Part shown: positions 7,872 through 15,474 of the stretch, piece by piece | How the letters are laid out: every line of letters begins with the position of its first letter | Numbering within the stretch: position 1 is the stretch's first letter | Origin: a virus | DNA: 26,191 bases | Direction: 5' to 3' (one strand) | Virus record (IMG/VR): IMGVR_UViG_3300032073_000209 | Location: 1-26,191 of that record | Notes under the pieces: generated by a model | What the model saw: the letters and a program-made list of their open reading frames with translations, nothing else | What the model was told of the DNA's origin: nothing | The model's database searches: none | Position numbers and translations under genes: made by a program

Positions 7872-8350
7872 TGTCTGCCATCCCACACTCTGTAAACTAC
7901 TTCATATTCAACTGTGACATCGAATGGGAAGGCTGCAAAGTGCAGGGTTGCATTTCCAAACTCAGGAGCAAAACCACTTGACCAGTGATGTTGTCCTTGA
8001 ACCAAGTAGCCTTGCATACCAACCCAACTGTAATTACTGAAGATAACTGAATTGTTAATTACTTCAAAGGACAAGTGCGTTATATTGTATGTGAATGCTT
8101 GGAGTTCAATTGCTCCGTAGGTTGTGTTTGTGTCTACCCAAATAGTAGGTGCGTGAATCAGCGTTTCATTAGTTGTGTTATTCATAACAAGAGTGAACTC
8201 TCCTGTCATTGATACCCAATCTGCCTGTGTTGTCTGACCTTCAAATTCTTCTTCAGGAGGGTCAGGCAATGCTTCAGTGCATCCTGCTAGGAGTGCTGTT
8301 GCAATTAATAGTGTCAAAGCCTTGTTGATGTTGGACTCCATCTTCATCAT
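7868..8350 (-). CDS. Virus-encoded lipoprotein rich in N-glycosylation sequons
   Basis: The 160-residue protein has a signal sequence with a hydrophobic stretch and lipobox (ALTLLIATALLAGC). It is thus a predicted lipid-anchored extracellular protein. After an acidic linker (PDPPEEEFEG) the domain is beta-rich and carries eight N-x-S/T sequons (NNT, NTT, NET, NTT, NIT, NNS, NYS, NAT), as expected for archaeal surface glycoproteins. The start ATG at 8350 follows GAGGG; a GTG at 8392 is disfavoured because it would precede a second signal start and lie in the TATA region. It has its own TATA-like box. A role at the host envelope, such as superinfection exclusion or a virion surface role, is plausible but unproven. 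Confidence 0.75.
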   Translation of the reverse strand: MMKMESNINKALTLLIATALLAGCTEALPDPPEEEFEGQTTQADWVSMTGEFTLVMNNTTNETLIHAPTIWVDTNTTYGAIELQAFTYNITHLSFEVINNSVIFSNYSWVGMQGYLVQGQHHWSSGFAPEFGNATLHFAAFPFDVTVEYEVVYRVWDGRQ

Positions 8351-8370
8351 CCCTCGCACACACAGGTAGG

Positions 8371-8382
8371 ATATATATTTTA
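8371..8382 (-). promoter_or_regulatory. TATA-box-like promoter of the lipoprotein gene
   Basis: On the minus strand the sequence reads TAAAATATATAT, centred about 26 nt upstream of the lipoprotein ATG. This is the archaeal TATA position for a leaderless or very short-leader mRNA. It lies in one of the few real intergenic gaps of the left block, which suggests that the lipoprotein is transcribed independently of the genes upstream. Confidence 0.55.
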
Positions 8383-8388
8383 CACCAT

Positions 8389-8460
8389 TCACTCAAAGGT
8401 AAACCCGAATTCTTCTAGTGTTGTCTGTCTGCTGTTTTCCATAGTCATTCTCACTCTCAT
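8389..8460 (-). CDS. 23-aa peptide with a PIP-box-like motif
   Basis: The ATG overlaps the TAA of the preceding small gene (TAATGA). The peptide opens MRVRMTMENS and continues RQTTLEEFGFTFE. The run Q-T-T-L-E-E-F-G fits the clamp-binding PIP pattern Q-x-x-L-x-x-F, and archaeal PIP boxes often have the same QxTLxxF form. Stop-start coupling and SD-like GGAGGAAGAA upstream (within the previous gene) support translation. A free PIP peptide could compete for a sliding clamp, as the small TIP protein does in Thermococcales. This is inference; expression of so short a frame is not shown. Confidence 0.5.
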   Translation of the reverse strand: MRVRMTMENSRQTTLEEFGFTFE

Positions 8461-8591
8461 TATTCTTCCTCCATCATTTCTGTGAATGCCAAGCCTGTTA
8501 GTAACTTGGTCTGTAATTCCAACAGTAGTTTAATCTCATCAAGTTTTCTTTCCACTGCTACTTCATGTCTTGCGTATCTTCCGTTCTTCAT
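8460..8591 (-). CDS. 43-aa small helical protein
   Basis: This small frame starts with an ATG overlapping the TGA of the previous gene (ATGA) and ends overlapping the next ATG. The product starts MKNGRYARHEVAVERKLDE and is almost wholly predicted helix with a leucine-rich centre (IKLLLELQTKLLTGL) and acidic end (MMEEE). It could form a coiled coil. No family can be named. Gap-free packing with both neighbours is the main evidence that it is real. Confidence 0.6.
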   Translation of the reverse strand: MKNGRYARHEVAVERKLDEIKLLLELQTKLLTGLAFTEMMEEE

Positions 8592-8818
8592 TCGTTCACC
8601 ACCGACTTAGGGAAGAACACATCCTCCCACACTGTTAGTTCTGCTTCTGTCATTCTAGTAGTGAAGATAGTTCCGCTACGCAAATGTACCTCTACCTCGT
8701 ATGTGTTCTTCTTCAACATGCCTTCCGGTACTTCAACTACTGAATAAGCAGATACTTCTGCCATATTCAATGTCGTCTTTCCTGCCGTTGTCGCCAGTTT
8801 GTAGAATTTATCTTTCAT
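8588..8818 (-). CDS. Small protein of unknown function (76 aa)
   Basis: The ATG overlaps the previous stop as ATGA. The protein is beta-rich with alternating hydrophobic strands (AYSVVEV, TYEVEVHLRSGTIFTTRM) and a final helix with tryptophan (EAELTVWEDVFF). The 'V-H-L-x-S-G' turn recalls small beta-barrel or PH-like domains in phages, but no name is justified. There are no cysteines or membrane segments. Confidence 0.7.
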   Translation of the reverse strand: MKDKFYKLATTAGKTTLNMAEVSAYSVVEVPEGMLKKNTYEVEVHLRSGTIFTTRMTEAELTVWEDVFFPKSVVNE

Positions 8819-9009
8819 TCTTCATCACCTATCTGAATTATATCCATCATTTCTTTCTGTGCAAAACCGTACTTGACATCCATTCCGAATCCTATCTCAT
8901 GCATTATCTGCATCATAGTTACTAATCTCTCTTCGATGTGATGTGGTGGGTCACATGGTTCACCATCGACATCGTATTGAATTGCTAATGTCCAAAATTT
9001 CTTACTCAT
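8815..9009 (-). CDS. Small protein of unknown function (64 aa)
   Basis: It lies between the JAMM peptidase gene and the 76-aa gene with short overlaps at both ends. It starts MSKKFWTLAIQYDVDG. Features are a proline/histidine turn (CDPPHHIEERL) and a methionine-rich helix (VTMMQIMHEIGFGM), and the end is acidic. The single cysteine and two histidines do not form a known metal site. No function is evident. Confidence 0.7.
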   Translation of the reverse strand: MSKKFWTLAIQYDVDGEPCDPPHHIEERLVTMMQIMHEIGFGMDVKYGFAQKEMMDIIQIGDEE

Positions 9010-9563
9010 TCTTCTTCACCTTCCAATACGTCTTCTGCTACCTTTACCCACTCAGGTTTCTCAACAGGCTCTTGCCTGTAAATACCATAGTGAACCTTCT
9101 TCGCTATCTCAGAGTTAACATCGTAAGCGATGAACTGATTGTCACCTAGAACGGTTGCACTTTCCAACATGCTCTTCCATGTGTGGATAGTCTTCCAATC
9201 AGTTCCACTGAAGAAAGCCTGTCCGAATGGGTGCGTGTGTATCCAACATTTCAATGGTAACTTCATACCACCTAGTTGTTCTTCTTGGTCTTTGAAACTC
9301 ACAAAGCCAAACGTTCCCACACTGATATACAACTCATCCTTAGCGTCTACAATAACCTGAACCTCTCTTGGCGAATCAAACGCCTCAAGAGACTTGTTCC
9401 ATATCACTGTGTAGAATGCCTCTGTCTCTATATCAGGAAACGGGTAAGAGAACTCGACCTGCTCAAACACAGTTCTAATATCCTCTTTCCAATTCTCATC
9501 TACTATCTCTAATCCTTCTATTCCATTTTCATTATATTCTGTTTCATCTGTTTTCATTTTCAT
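9006..9563 (-). CDS. JAMM/MPN (JAB) metalloprotease, deubiquitinase-like
   Basis: The 185-residue protein carries a complete JAMM motif, H-T-H-P-F-G-Q-A-F-F-S-G-T-D, with zinc ligands H109, H111 and D122 and Ser119 (HxH-x7-S-x2-D). An upstream acidic residue would serve as general base. JAMM enzymes cleave isopeptide or peptide bonds after the diglycine of ubiquitin-like proteins. In archaea they remove SAMPs, and in phages they occur near tail genes. Here it lies four genes from an E1/ThiF-like enzyme, and a Ub-fold candidate is encoded 6 kb away on the same strand. The ATG follows GGAGGAG. Full-length single-domain form. Confidence 0.85.
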   Translation of the reverse strand: MKMKTDETEYNENGIEGLEIVDENWKEDIRTVFEQVEFSYPFPDIETEAFYTVIWNKSLEAFDSPREVQVIVDAKDELYISVGTFGFVSFKDQEEQLGGMKLPLKCWIHTHPFGQAFFSGTDWKTIHTWKSMLESATVLGDNQFIAYDVNSEIAKKVHYGIYRQEPVEKPEWVKVAEDVLEGEEE

Positions 9564-9826
9564 GCTCCTCCTAATTTTTGTATTATTACATCCATCTCAT
9601 TCTCAAACTCATGGAATGCTCTGTGACCTGCGATGAACCCACCTGCATGTCTCTTTGTTCCCATGAACTCTTCACCACAGGCAGGGCATGAGACTTTTAC
9701 TATCTCTGCTTGGATGTAATACCCATCTGTGGCGATTATGTTTGTTATCTGTCCGATATCCTCTTCAGTCAGATTTTCTATCTCTTCGTCTTCTCCTTCC
9801 ATTATTCTTTTTTCTTCTTCACTCAT
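9560..9826 (-). CDS. C2H2-type zinc-finger protein ending in LGGA
   Basis: The 88-residue protein has an acidic N-terminus, a short strand region (YYIQAEIVKV), then CPACGEEFMGTKRHAGGFIAGH. The two cysteines and the downstream histidines (including AGHRAFH) fit a C2H2 finger. The C-terminus is IIQKLGGA, a diglycine plus one residue, in the gene just upstream of the JAMM protease. A JAMM-processed tail is conceivable, but there is no beta-grasp fold here. It overlaps both neighbours by 4 nt. Confidence 0.75.
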   Translation of the reverse strand: MSEEEKRIMEGEDEEIENLTEEDIGQITNIIATDGYYIQAEIVKVSCPACGEEFMGTKRHAGGFIAGHRAFHEFENEMDVIIQKLGGA

Positions 9827-10107
9827 GCTTTCACCATCATATACTGTCGAAGTGATTTGATTCGTCTTGGTGCGACTAATCGAGGTTCTTCAACTATCAC
9901 CTCTGTCTCTTCTAATTCCTTCTGTACTTGTTTGATGTCCATTCCCTTTTGCAAGGGGAGAAGTACACTCCTTCTATACTGTTCCTTCCACATCACTTGA
10001 ACACAGTCATTGCAGAACCTTCTGCTATCTGCCAAGTGTTCGGGAACAGGCTCATCTTCTTTACCACAAAGAGTATTTCCTAATATTGAGAAGCAGATAT
10101 ATTTCAT
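9823..10107 (-). CDS. Putative zinc-binding protein (94 aa)
   Basis: Cysteines are arranged as C-x8-C near the start (YICFSILGNTLCG) and CNDC near residue 32, which would form one zinc site. A basic-aromatic helix follows (VMWKEQYRRSVLLPL), then an acidic helix and a basic end (RRIKSLRQYMMVK). It overlaps its neighbours as ATGA-type junctions in the E1-JAMM operon. Function unknown; a DNA-binding or adaptor role is possible. Confidence 0.65.
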   Translation of the reverse strand: MKYICFSILGNTLCGKEDEPVPEHLADSRRFCNDCVQVMWKEQYRRSVLLPLQKGMDIKQVQKELEETEVIVEEPRLVAPRRIKSLRQYMMVKA

Positions 10108-10334
10108 TCTGCTTTCTCCTTGTAGGCAGGATGTGTCTTTGGCAATCTGTGCAGTCTTCTCACAATCATGTTGTTCACTAGATTGGATACTGAGTCAGCA
10201 CCATCTGCGAACCTCTTGCTCGCAACACCATCTCCTGAAGGACACATCTTATCCTCCAACTCCGTCAGGTCTATCTTGTCCATGAGATACTTCAGGACTT
10301 CATACTCAACGTGAATCTTAGAAGCGGCTCTCAT
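10104..10334 (-). CDS. Small protein of unknown function (76 aa)
   Basis: It starts at an ATG following GGTGA, overlapping the stop of the E1-like gene. The product is mainly helical (EYEVLKYLMDKIDLTELEDK, then SVSNLVNNMIVRRLHRL) around a loop (CPSGDGVASKRFADG). It has one cysteine and no diglycine tail. Because it follows the E1-like gene directly it may be a partner, but nothing in it resembles an E2 or a Ub-fold. Confidence 0.7.
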   Translation of the reverse strand: MRAASKIHVEYEVLKYLMDKIDLTELEDKMCPSGDGVASKRFADGADSVSNLVNNMIVRRLHRLPKTHPAYKEKAE

Positions 10335-10948
10335 ATGTTCACCATCTTCATATCAGTTACATCCTCATTGTCATTGAACCATCTCTGAATCCATTGGATA
10401 CCCATACTCGCAATCACCATGTTCATGCAGTTGATGTCCTTTGCACTACCATCCCATGACTGTGCTTGACAGGAGAAAGAACCTTCTTCACCAATCAGTA
10501 ATGTATCCATCATCTTAGGGTCAACCTTGTATGAAATCAATGCTGCATTTCTACCAGTTGAACGTAGGTCTAACCACTTTAACTGAGCATCTGACCCAAA
10601 CCCCTGCCGATACAATAAACGTCTTACTGCTAGATTGTCTGCACAACATACCACCAAGTCATATCCTTGTAACTGCTTGTCGAGTAGAACATTGAATGGT
10701 TGGGCATTGATGCCTGAGATACATTCAACTTTCTTCTCACCAATATCTAACTCATCATACGCTTGATAACCAAGGTTCTTGGTATCAACGGTATCACCAT
10801 CATAGACAGTTATGTTGTATAGATGAGTTTCAGGAACGTTTGTTCTCTGCGCCTGATTCATTCTCTTTAGGAACTGTACTAAATAACTTCCAATTCCACC
10901 TGCTCCTATTATCATTATTTTTCTTTCATTGTGTTTCTTCATTTTCAT
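10331..10948 (-). CDS. E1/ThiF-family adenylating enzyme
   Basis: The 205-residue protein has the E1 Rossmann signature IMIIGAGGIGSYL at 11-23. It continues with the ATP-proximal strand ITVYDGDTVDTKNLGYQAY, then IGEKKVE, and YDLVVCCADNLAVRRLLY, the usual 'D-x-V-x-x-x-x-D-N' strand. The NLNRQ motif is changed to NLGYQ and the classical CxxC zinc pairs are missing, so it is a minimal, diverged member. A catalytic cysteine may be in GSFSCQAQS. Family enzymes adenylate the C-terminal glycine of Ub-like proteins for conjugation or sulfur transfer. The ATG follows GAAGGT. It shares an operon with the JAMM protease. Confidence 0.8.
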   Translation of the reverse strand: MKMKKHNERKIMIIGAGGIGSYLVQFLKRMNQAQRTNVPETHLYNITVYDGDTVDTKNLGYQAYDELDIGEKKVECISGINAQPFNVLLDKQLQGYDLVVCCADNLAVRRLLYRQGFGSDAQLKWLDLRSTGRNAALISYKVDPKMMDTLLIGEEGSFSCQAQSWDGSAKDINCMNMVIASMGIQWIQRWFNDNEDVTDMKMVNI

Positions 10949-11168
10949 TACCTTCTAATATTTTCATTTGCATTTGTATTTGGTGCGCATCGATTATTTC
11001 GATTGTTATACCATCCATTGTCGCACCAACAACGGTGATTGCGTCTTCCAAGACTGTTCTACGAACTGTGTTCTGAAGCCTTGGCAGTCTTTCATATAAT
11101 TCTATAAATGCAGAAAAGTGGTACTGCATCTGCTTTATTGTTTTTATTATGTTATCTTCTTCATTCAT
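10926..11168 (-). CDS. Small protein of unknown function (80 aa)
   Basis: It lies between TFB and the E1-like gene and overlaps both. The first half is helical with aromatic residues (IKQMQYHFSAFIELYERL). The second half has two strands (DAITVVGATMDGITIEII) and a glutamine/methionine stretch (AHQIQMQMKI). No motifs are recognised. It is real by packing, codon use and ATG with adjacent GAATGAATG context. Confidence 0.65.
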   Translation of the reverse strand: MNEEDNIIKTIKQMQYHFSAFIELYERLPRLQNTVRRTVLEDAITVVGATMDGITIEIIDAHQIQMQMKILEGNENEETQ

Positions 11169-12061
11169 TCATATGCCCCACTTAGGAATTCATCGACACT
11201 CAACGAGAGCATCTTCTGCTTTGTTAATCCTAGATAACCTAGCATTTCAGGAACTGAGGTTCTTATCCCCATCTCAGAACCATTCAGTGCAGCACTGATT
11301 ATCTGCTTTTGTGAATGTGGTTCACCCATCATCCTAGCAACTAGCCAAAGTGTTGAGTTCTGCATGTTAGGTGTATACCTAATAGTAGACCTGTTCAGTT
11401 GATTGAATATTTTCTCAGCAACTAGTATGCAACTCTGCCTGTAATCTGATGAGATACTATCCATTCTCTCCAACGTGTTCACTAGAGTCTGAACCGGATT
11501 TTGGTCAGCGAAAACATACGACTTGTTGAAGTGTCTTGCAATTCTCTTTGCATACTTCGCAATTGTAGCAAACTCCACTTTAATCTGCTTAGAGTGCTTT
11601 CTGAGTGTAACACCATATCCAGCCTCCTTCAACATGAAGTAGGATAATCCTGCTGCTATGTGTTCAACTGGTATGCCTCTAGTAACTCTGTCTTCACGAA
11701 GAGAACGATAGTTTCTAGGAACAATGTCCAACACTACTTTAGACACATCATAGTATGAGAGATACATTCTAGTGTGTAGAATTGTTCTTTTCTCTGTCTC
11801 AGTCACAGGTCTTGCTCTGATGTGTTGCATCTTCATACGATAGTCGTTATTGTTCCTAGTCTCCATGATGTATGAACCAAGTCCCTTAGCACTATCATTA
11901 TCCTTAGTTGGTATGTACTTCTCCTTAGCACTTATCCAAGAGACAGTTTCCTCAAAAGGTCTGACGACTTGAACTAAACCACAGTCATCGCATACAACCT
12001 CTCCGAGTACCTCATCGAATGTGGAAGAAGTGCAACTGCATTCTACGCACACTTGACTCAT
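11165..12061 (-). CDS. tfb: Transcription initiation factor B (TFB/TFIIB homologue)
   Basis: The 298-residue protein has an N-terminal zinc ribbon (C5, C8, C24, C27 in CVEC and CDDCG). A B-reader/linker-like region with RPFEETVSW follows, and then two cyclin-like repeats of about 90 residues. Helices such as IAAGLSYFMLKEAGY and LVNTLERM carry the repeat pattern. The length matches cellular archaeal TFB. TFB binds the TBP-TATA complex and the BRE and recruits RNA polymerase. A virus-borne copy could direct the host polymerase to viral promoters. The ATG overlaps the stop of the preceding gene (CGATGAG). Confidence 0.9.
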   Translation of the reverse strand: MSQVCVECSCTSSTFDEVLGEVVCDDCGLVQVVRPFEETVSWISAKEKYIPTKDNDSAKGLGSYIMETRNNNDYRMKMQHIRARPVTETEKRTILHTRMYLSYYDVSKVVLDIVPRNYRSLREDRVTRGIPVEHIAAGLSYFMLKEAGYGVTLRKHSKQIKVEFATIAKYAKRIARHFNKSYVFADQNPVQTLVNTLERMDSISSDYRQSCILVAEKIFNQLNRSTIRYTPNMQNSTLWLVARMMGEPHSQKQIISAALNGSEMGIRTSVPEMLGYLGLTKQKMLSLSVDEFLSGAYE

Positions 12062-13281
12062 CGTGAGACCTCCTTGATATTTCCCAAACCAATTCGATAG
12101 TTGGACTTCTCAACTCTAGCCAACGTGTGAATCATATTCTTCGCATGATTGTCATTCTTCAAAATCATAGCCCTTGAAGCGATTTGGTCTCCAATGCTTG
12201 AATTGTCATGTAGATTGTCTATACAGAAAGGACCGTCATATTTGTTATGTCCCTTTACAAACACTGCACTAACTCTCTGAAATCTTGAATTGTTCTCATT
12301 TTTGTAGATTATCCAATCTCCCAATTTCCCTCTTACTAATACTGCATAGTCGTAGTTGTCTGCGGTTTTGATACCTAGATGTTCTTTAGACTTTTCAGCA
12401 TCAAGAAGAATCATGTCATCGTATTTGTCTGTCATCTCCTTCAGCAGAACATTCGCTCTTTCTTCTACCATCTTGGAAGTTCTGTTCTGCATCAGCCATG
12501 CTACCATCAATTTATACTCAGACTCACTTGGGTCTCTTGACATAACAGCCTTGAACAGTTTCAAGGGACTGAGATTAGACCATTTCTTAGAACGAGTGCT
12601 ATTACTTCTGTAAGAGTTGATGAAGATATTTGCATCCTTCACTTTCATACTTCCCCAAATACCATCAGATATTTCCAATGCAATTTCATTGTCATTAACC
12701 AACTGCATATTTATTCTACACTCAATCTTCTGACCCTCCTTGAAGAACCAATATGGTGTTCTGTTCTCCAATGCATAGATTATATTCTGAGAGTAGGTCA
12801 CATTCTTCCTGATGTATTCCCTCAATCTGTCAGCGTCACGGTTAGTAGTACCGTAGAGTATAATCTTAGACATGGCAGATGCACAATCTTCCTTGTTCTT
12901 CCTCACGTTGTTCAGTGCGAATAAACCATTAGTCTTACTCAATGATACTGTGACGGTCTCGCCATTGTATTTCCAACTGAAGTATGCAAGCCAATCATCA
13001 TCGTGTTCTGAATATCCTCTCTGTGGAGACATGAATACATGTGTGACCTTGCTCTTCAATGTCTCTAATATTGGGTCATGACCCTTCTTGCTTCTTCGAC
13101 TGTTGATTTCAGGTCGCTGCATTGGAATTTCAATCTCACCAAATTTATTCATTCTTCTACGAGGATTCAAATCGAATCTCCCAGTTGAATATTTTATATT
13201 CCTAGTTGTCCTGTAAAGAAAACTAGAAGATAGGGTTTGTCTTCTGTCATCAGGTGTTGGTATTAACATTTTTATTTTCAT
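12058..13281 (-). CDS. Large protein of unknown function (407 aa)
   Basis: I do not recognise this protein. The chosen ATG at 13281 (MKIKMLIPTPDD) has GAGTGATT upstream; GTG at 13290 is an alternative. The N-terminal part is basic (NPRRRMNKFGEIE, RRSKKGHDP). A beta-rich middle has WLAYFSWKYNGETVTVSLS. It continues with a helical segment (SESEYKLMVAWLMQNRTSKMVEERANVLLKEM) and a C-terminal beta segment (YDYAVLVRGKLGDWIIYKN). There are no cysteine clusters, P-loop or membrane helices. It sits between TFB and the ribonucleotide reductase; a nucleic-acid-related role is possible given its charge. Confidence 0.8.
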   Translation of the reverse strand: MKIKMLIPTPDDRRQTLSSSFLYRTTRNIKYSTGRFDLNPRRRMNKFGEIEIPMQRPEINSRRSKKGHDPILETLKSKVTHVFMSPQRGYSEHDDDWLAYFSWKYNGETVTVSLSKTNGLFALNNVRKNKEDCASAMSKIILYGTTNRDADRLREYIRKNVTYSQNIIYALENRTPYWFFKEGQKIECRINMQLVNDNEIALEISDGIWGSMKVKDANIFINSYRSNSTRSKKWSNLSPLKLFKAVMSRDPSESEYKLMVAWLMQNRTSKMVEERANVLLKEMTDKYDDMILLDAEKSKEHLGIKTADNYDYAVLVRGKLGDWIIYKNENNSRFQRVSAVFVKGHNKYDGPFCIDNLHDNSSIGDQIASRAMILKNDNHAKNMIHTLARVEKSNYRIGLGNIKEVSR

Positions 13282-13537
13282 AATAATCACTCATTTCATC
13301 TTTATTTTTTTCATAGTATAACTTAAAATCATACATTTCTTTTAATTCGTCTGTTTTTTTAATATTAGAATGTCCCATTCTTATGAGATACTCTATTCTT
13401 TGAACAACGTACTTGGGTCTGACTCTACCTTCTTCAAGAGAGTCAAAGTACCTAGAGACGTTTGCTTTGCTTGCGGGTGAGTTGAAACTATCAAGAACTT
13501 CTTGCCTGATAGTCAACAACTGCTTCTTACTCATCAT
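13250..13537 (-). CDS. Small charged protein of unknown function (95 aa)
   Basis: The ATG overlaps the TGA of the ribonucleotide reductase gene (ATATGATG). The N-terminal half is helical (MMSKKQLLTIRQEVLDSF, SRYFDSLEEGRV, YVVQRIEYLIRMGH), like a small helical DNA-binding or adaptor domain. The end is very hydrophilic (YYENKNVNTNT). It overlaps the 407-aa gene by 32 nt. No family is recognised. Confidence 0.7.
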   Translation of the reverse strand: MMSKKQLLTIRQEVLDSFNSPASKANVSRYFDSLEEGRVRPKYVVQRIEYLIRMGHSNIKKTDELKEMYDFKLYYEKNKDEMSDYYENKNVNTNT

Positions 13538-15423
13538 ATTTCACAAACTCCACCTGCACAAGCAAGTTCACCCTGTAAGTTAGTGTTGTCCATAGTCTCG
13601 ACTATCTGAGTCAAGTCTATTTCCTTGAGTTCCTTGAACATCAAGTCGAAGGTCTTCTTGTCCGTTGCTTCAAATGGTGCTTGCTTGTAGATACCACCAT
13701 CATAAGGTAATACGGATAGACCGTTGTAGAAGTCTCTGTTCTTCCACATCCAGTTTCTGACATCCTCCCACTCATCCTCACGGATGTTGACAGTTGCAGA
13801 AACGTTGTGGGTGTTCACTCCTCTGTTATGCCCACTCATAACCCAATCAACCGAGAAACGCTTGACTCTCTCAAGCATCTCCAATGCTGACTCATCTCTA
13901 GTTATCACATCACCCTTCGGTGTTTTCTGTGGTATTGAGATAATACCTTGATTGGGATTGAAGTAATCATCCTCAACCAAGTTAGGGAACTTGGTCACAA
14001 GATAGTCATAGATTGGCTCTGTCTTCAGAACTCTGATTCTCCTGATGTAATACTTATCGAACCAAGCATGTATCCCTGAAGAAGAACCTAGCACTAGACT
14101 AGTAGTTCCAGCAGGTTTCACACATGTTATTCTTGCTGACTTCTTGATTCCAAGAAGACCCGCTATTCTCTCGTTTGTCTTTCTAGCATGATTCGCTGCC
14201 TTCTCCAAATCTAGGTTTAGGACTCTATTGCTTGCAATGCCAGTCATTGATACTCCAAGAAGTGCATCCTTCTCGGATGTCTTCTTCCAAACTTCCCTTA
14301 GATAGTGGAAGTCGGTGTAGGATGCTTGTAATGTTCCTAGTATAGTTGCTATTTCCACTCTCTCATGCAAGTCCATTTGGTTTTCAACATCAGAGGCATT
14401 AACCTCAGTCAAGTTGCAGAACTGATATGGTCTAAGTGCTATTTCACAACAAGGGTTAGTTCCCCAATCCTTGTCATTAGTGAAGTAGAATCCGGGTTCT
14501 CCTGTTCCTGACTCTTGAACTCTCTTCCATAGATTGTTGAAGAAGTCCTTCTTGATTCTATGTCGTAGCAATACAACTGAGTTGTTCGCTCTCGCTCTCT
14601 GTGGGTTCTTCTCCCAAAAGTGACCTGACTTACAAGTTACCATTTCATCATCATCTGCACTGAACAGACTGATTAGTGCTGCTCTACGAATACCACCTGC
14701 CAATACTGCATCTGCAATATGGCAAACAATGTCATGTGCTTCAAGAGTAGAAAGACAATCCCCATTACCTTTGTTAGATAGAATACCCTCTACCTTAACT
14801 AGACATTCTTTCAGTGGTTGAGGACCGGGTGCTTTACCACCACTAGTCTTCAACAATGCACCTTTTGGCCTGATATCCGAGTAGTCGAATCTAACTGTTG
14901 TTGACCTCTTACCGATGTAAGACTCAAACAGCACCTTGACTGCATCTGCCCATCCTTCGATGGAATCTGCAATAAGATGCCTGTAAGTTCTCTTAGGGTT
15001 AGGCAGTCTAATCTCAGGTAGTTTCTCTACATGATGTCTTTGAACTGAATAACCTACTCCTGTTCCTCCTAGAAGCAAGAACATTGCTTCCGAGAATGAC
15101 AGGTATGAATCGATGGGCATGAAAGCACAGTTGTATACTCTGTTAGGTGAGAGTTCAACAGGCTTACCCGCAAATTGCATTGACCTCATTGAAGGCAATA
15201 CTTTCTTTGGATAGACGAAGTTAGTGTAAACATTCTCTATCTCTTTCGTTAATTTTTCTTTATTTTCCTTTGTAATATCTAGACTATTCACATGAGTCAG
15301 ATGCATGTCTCTGTTTCTTTGACATATCTCTGCCCACGATTCTCTTCTCATTTTCTCTGCATCGTATTTTGCATACTTCATGTGAACAGTGATGTCCGAC
15401 ATTATCTCTTGTTGTAATTCCAT
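13534..15423 (-). CDS. nrdJ: Adenosylcobalamin-dependent (class II) ribonucleotide reductase
   Basis: The 629-residue protein starts at an ATG with AGGAGG upstream. Conserved blocks are YNCAFMPID with the first redox cysteine, LLLGGTGVGYSVQ, NPCCEIALRPYQFCNL (active-site Asn, thiyl Cys and Glu as N-x-C-x-E), CVKPAGTTSLVLG, and a C-terminal ACAGGVCEI redox pair. This set matches monomeric B12-dependent RTPR rather than class I or III enzymes; no R2 or activase gene is nearby. It makes deoxynucleotides for viral replication using host cobalamin. At 629 residues it is compact compared with the 739-residue Lactobacillus enzyme. No intein is seen. Confidence 0.9.
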   Translation of the reverse strand: MELQQEIMSDITVHMKYAKYDAEKMRRESWAEICQRNRDMHLTHVNSLDITKENKEKLTKEIENVYTNFVYPKKVLPSMRSMQFAGKPVELSPNRVYNCAFMPIDSYLSFSEAMFLLLGGTGVGYSVQRHHVEKLPEIRLPNPKRTYRHLIADSIEGWADAVKVLFESYIGKRSTTVRFDYSDIRPKGALLKTSGGKAPGPQPLKECLVKVEGILSNKGNGDCLSTLEAHDIVCHIADAVLAGGIRRAALISLFSADDDEMVTCKSGHFWEKNPQRARANNSVVLLRHRIKKDFFNNLWKRVQESGTGEPGFYFTNDKDWGTNPCCEIALRPYQFCNLTEVNASDVENQMDLHERVEIATILGTLQASYTDFHYLREVWKKTSEKDALLGVSMTGIASNRVLNLDLEKAANHARKTNERIAGLLGIKKSARITCVKPAGTTSLVLGSSSGIHAWFDKYYIRRIRVLKTEPIYDYLVTKFPNLVEDDYFNPNQGIISIPQKTPKGDVITRDESALEMLERVKRFSVDWVMSGHNRGVNTHNVSATVNIREDEWEDVRNWMWKNRDFYNGLSVLPYDGGIYKQAPFEATDKKTFDLMFKELKEIDLTQIVETMDNTNLQGELACAGGVCEI

Positions 15424-15446
15424 TTTATGTCCTCCTTTATTTTGAC

Positions 15447-15474
15447 GTAGGCTTCGCACCTACTTGACAGTCAA
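15447..15474. other. Hairpin plus 11-bp palindrome upstream of the ribonucleotide reductase gene
   Basis: The 82-bp gap between the Ub-fold candidate and the reductase gene contains a hairpin with 5-bp stem GTAGG/CCTAC (15447-15451 with 15459-15463). The perfect palindrome TTGACAGTCAA (15464-15474) follows directly. It precedes the SD by about 20 nt on the minus strand, so it could be a leader structure or operator controlling the reductase. It is too short for a cobalamin riboswitch. Confidence 0.45.

Noticed and set aside
13534-15423. Intein or intron in the ribonucleotide reductase or ligase, suggested by the nearby LAGLIDADG protein
   Set aside because: All catalytic blocks of both enzymes are continuous at normal spacing.
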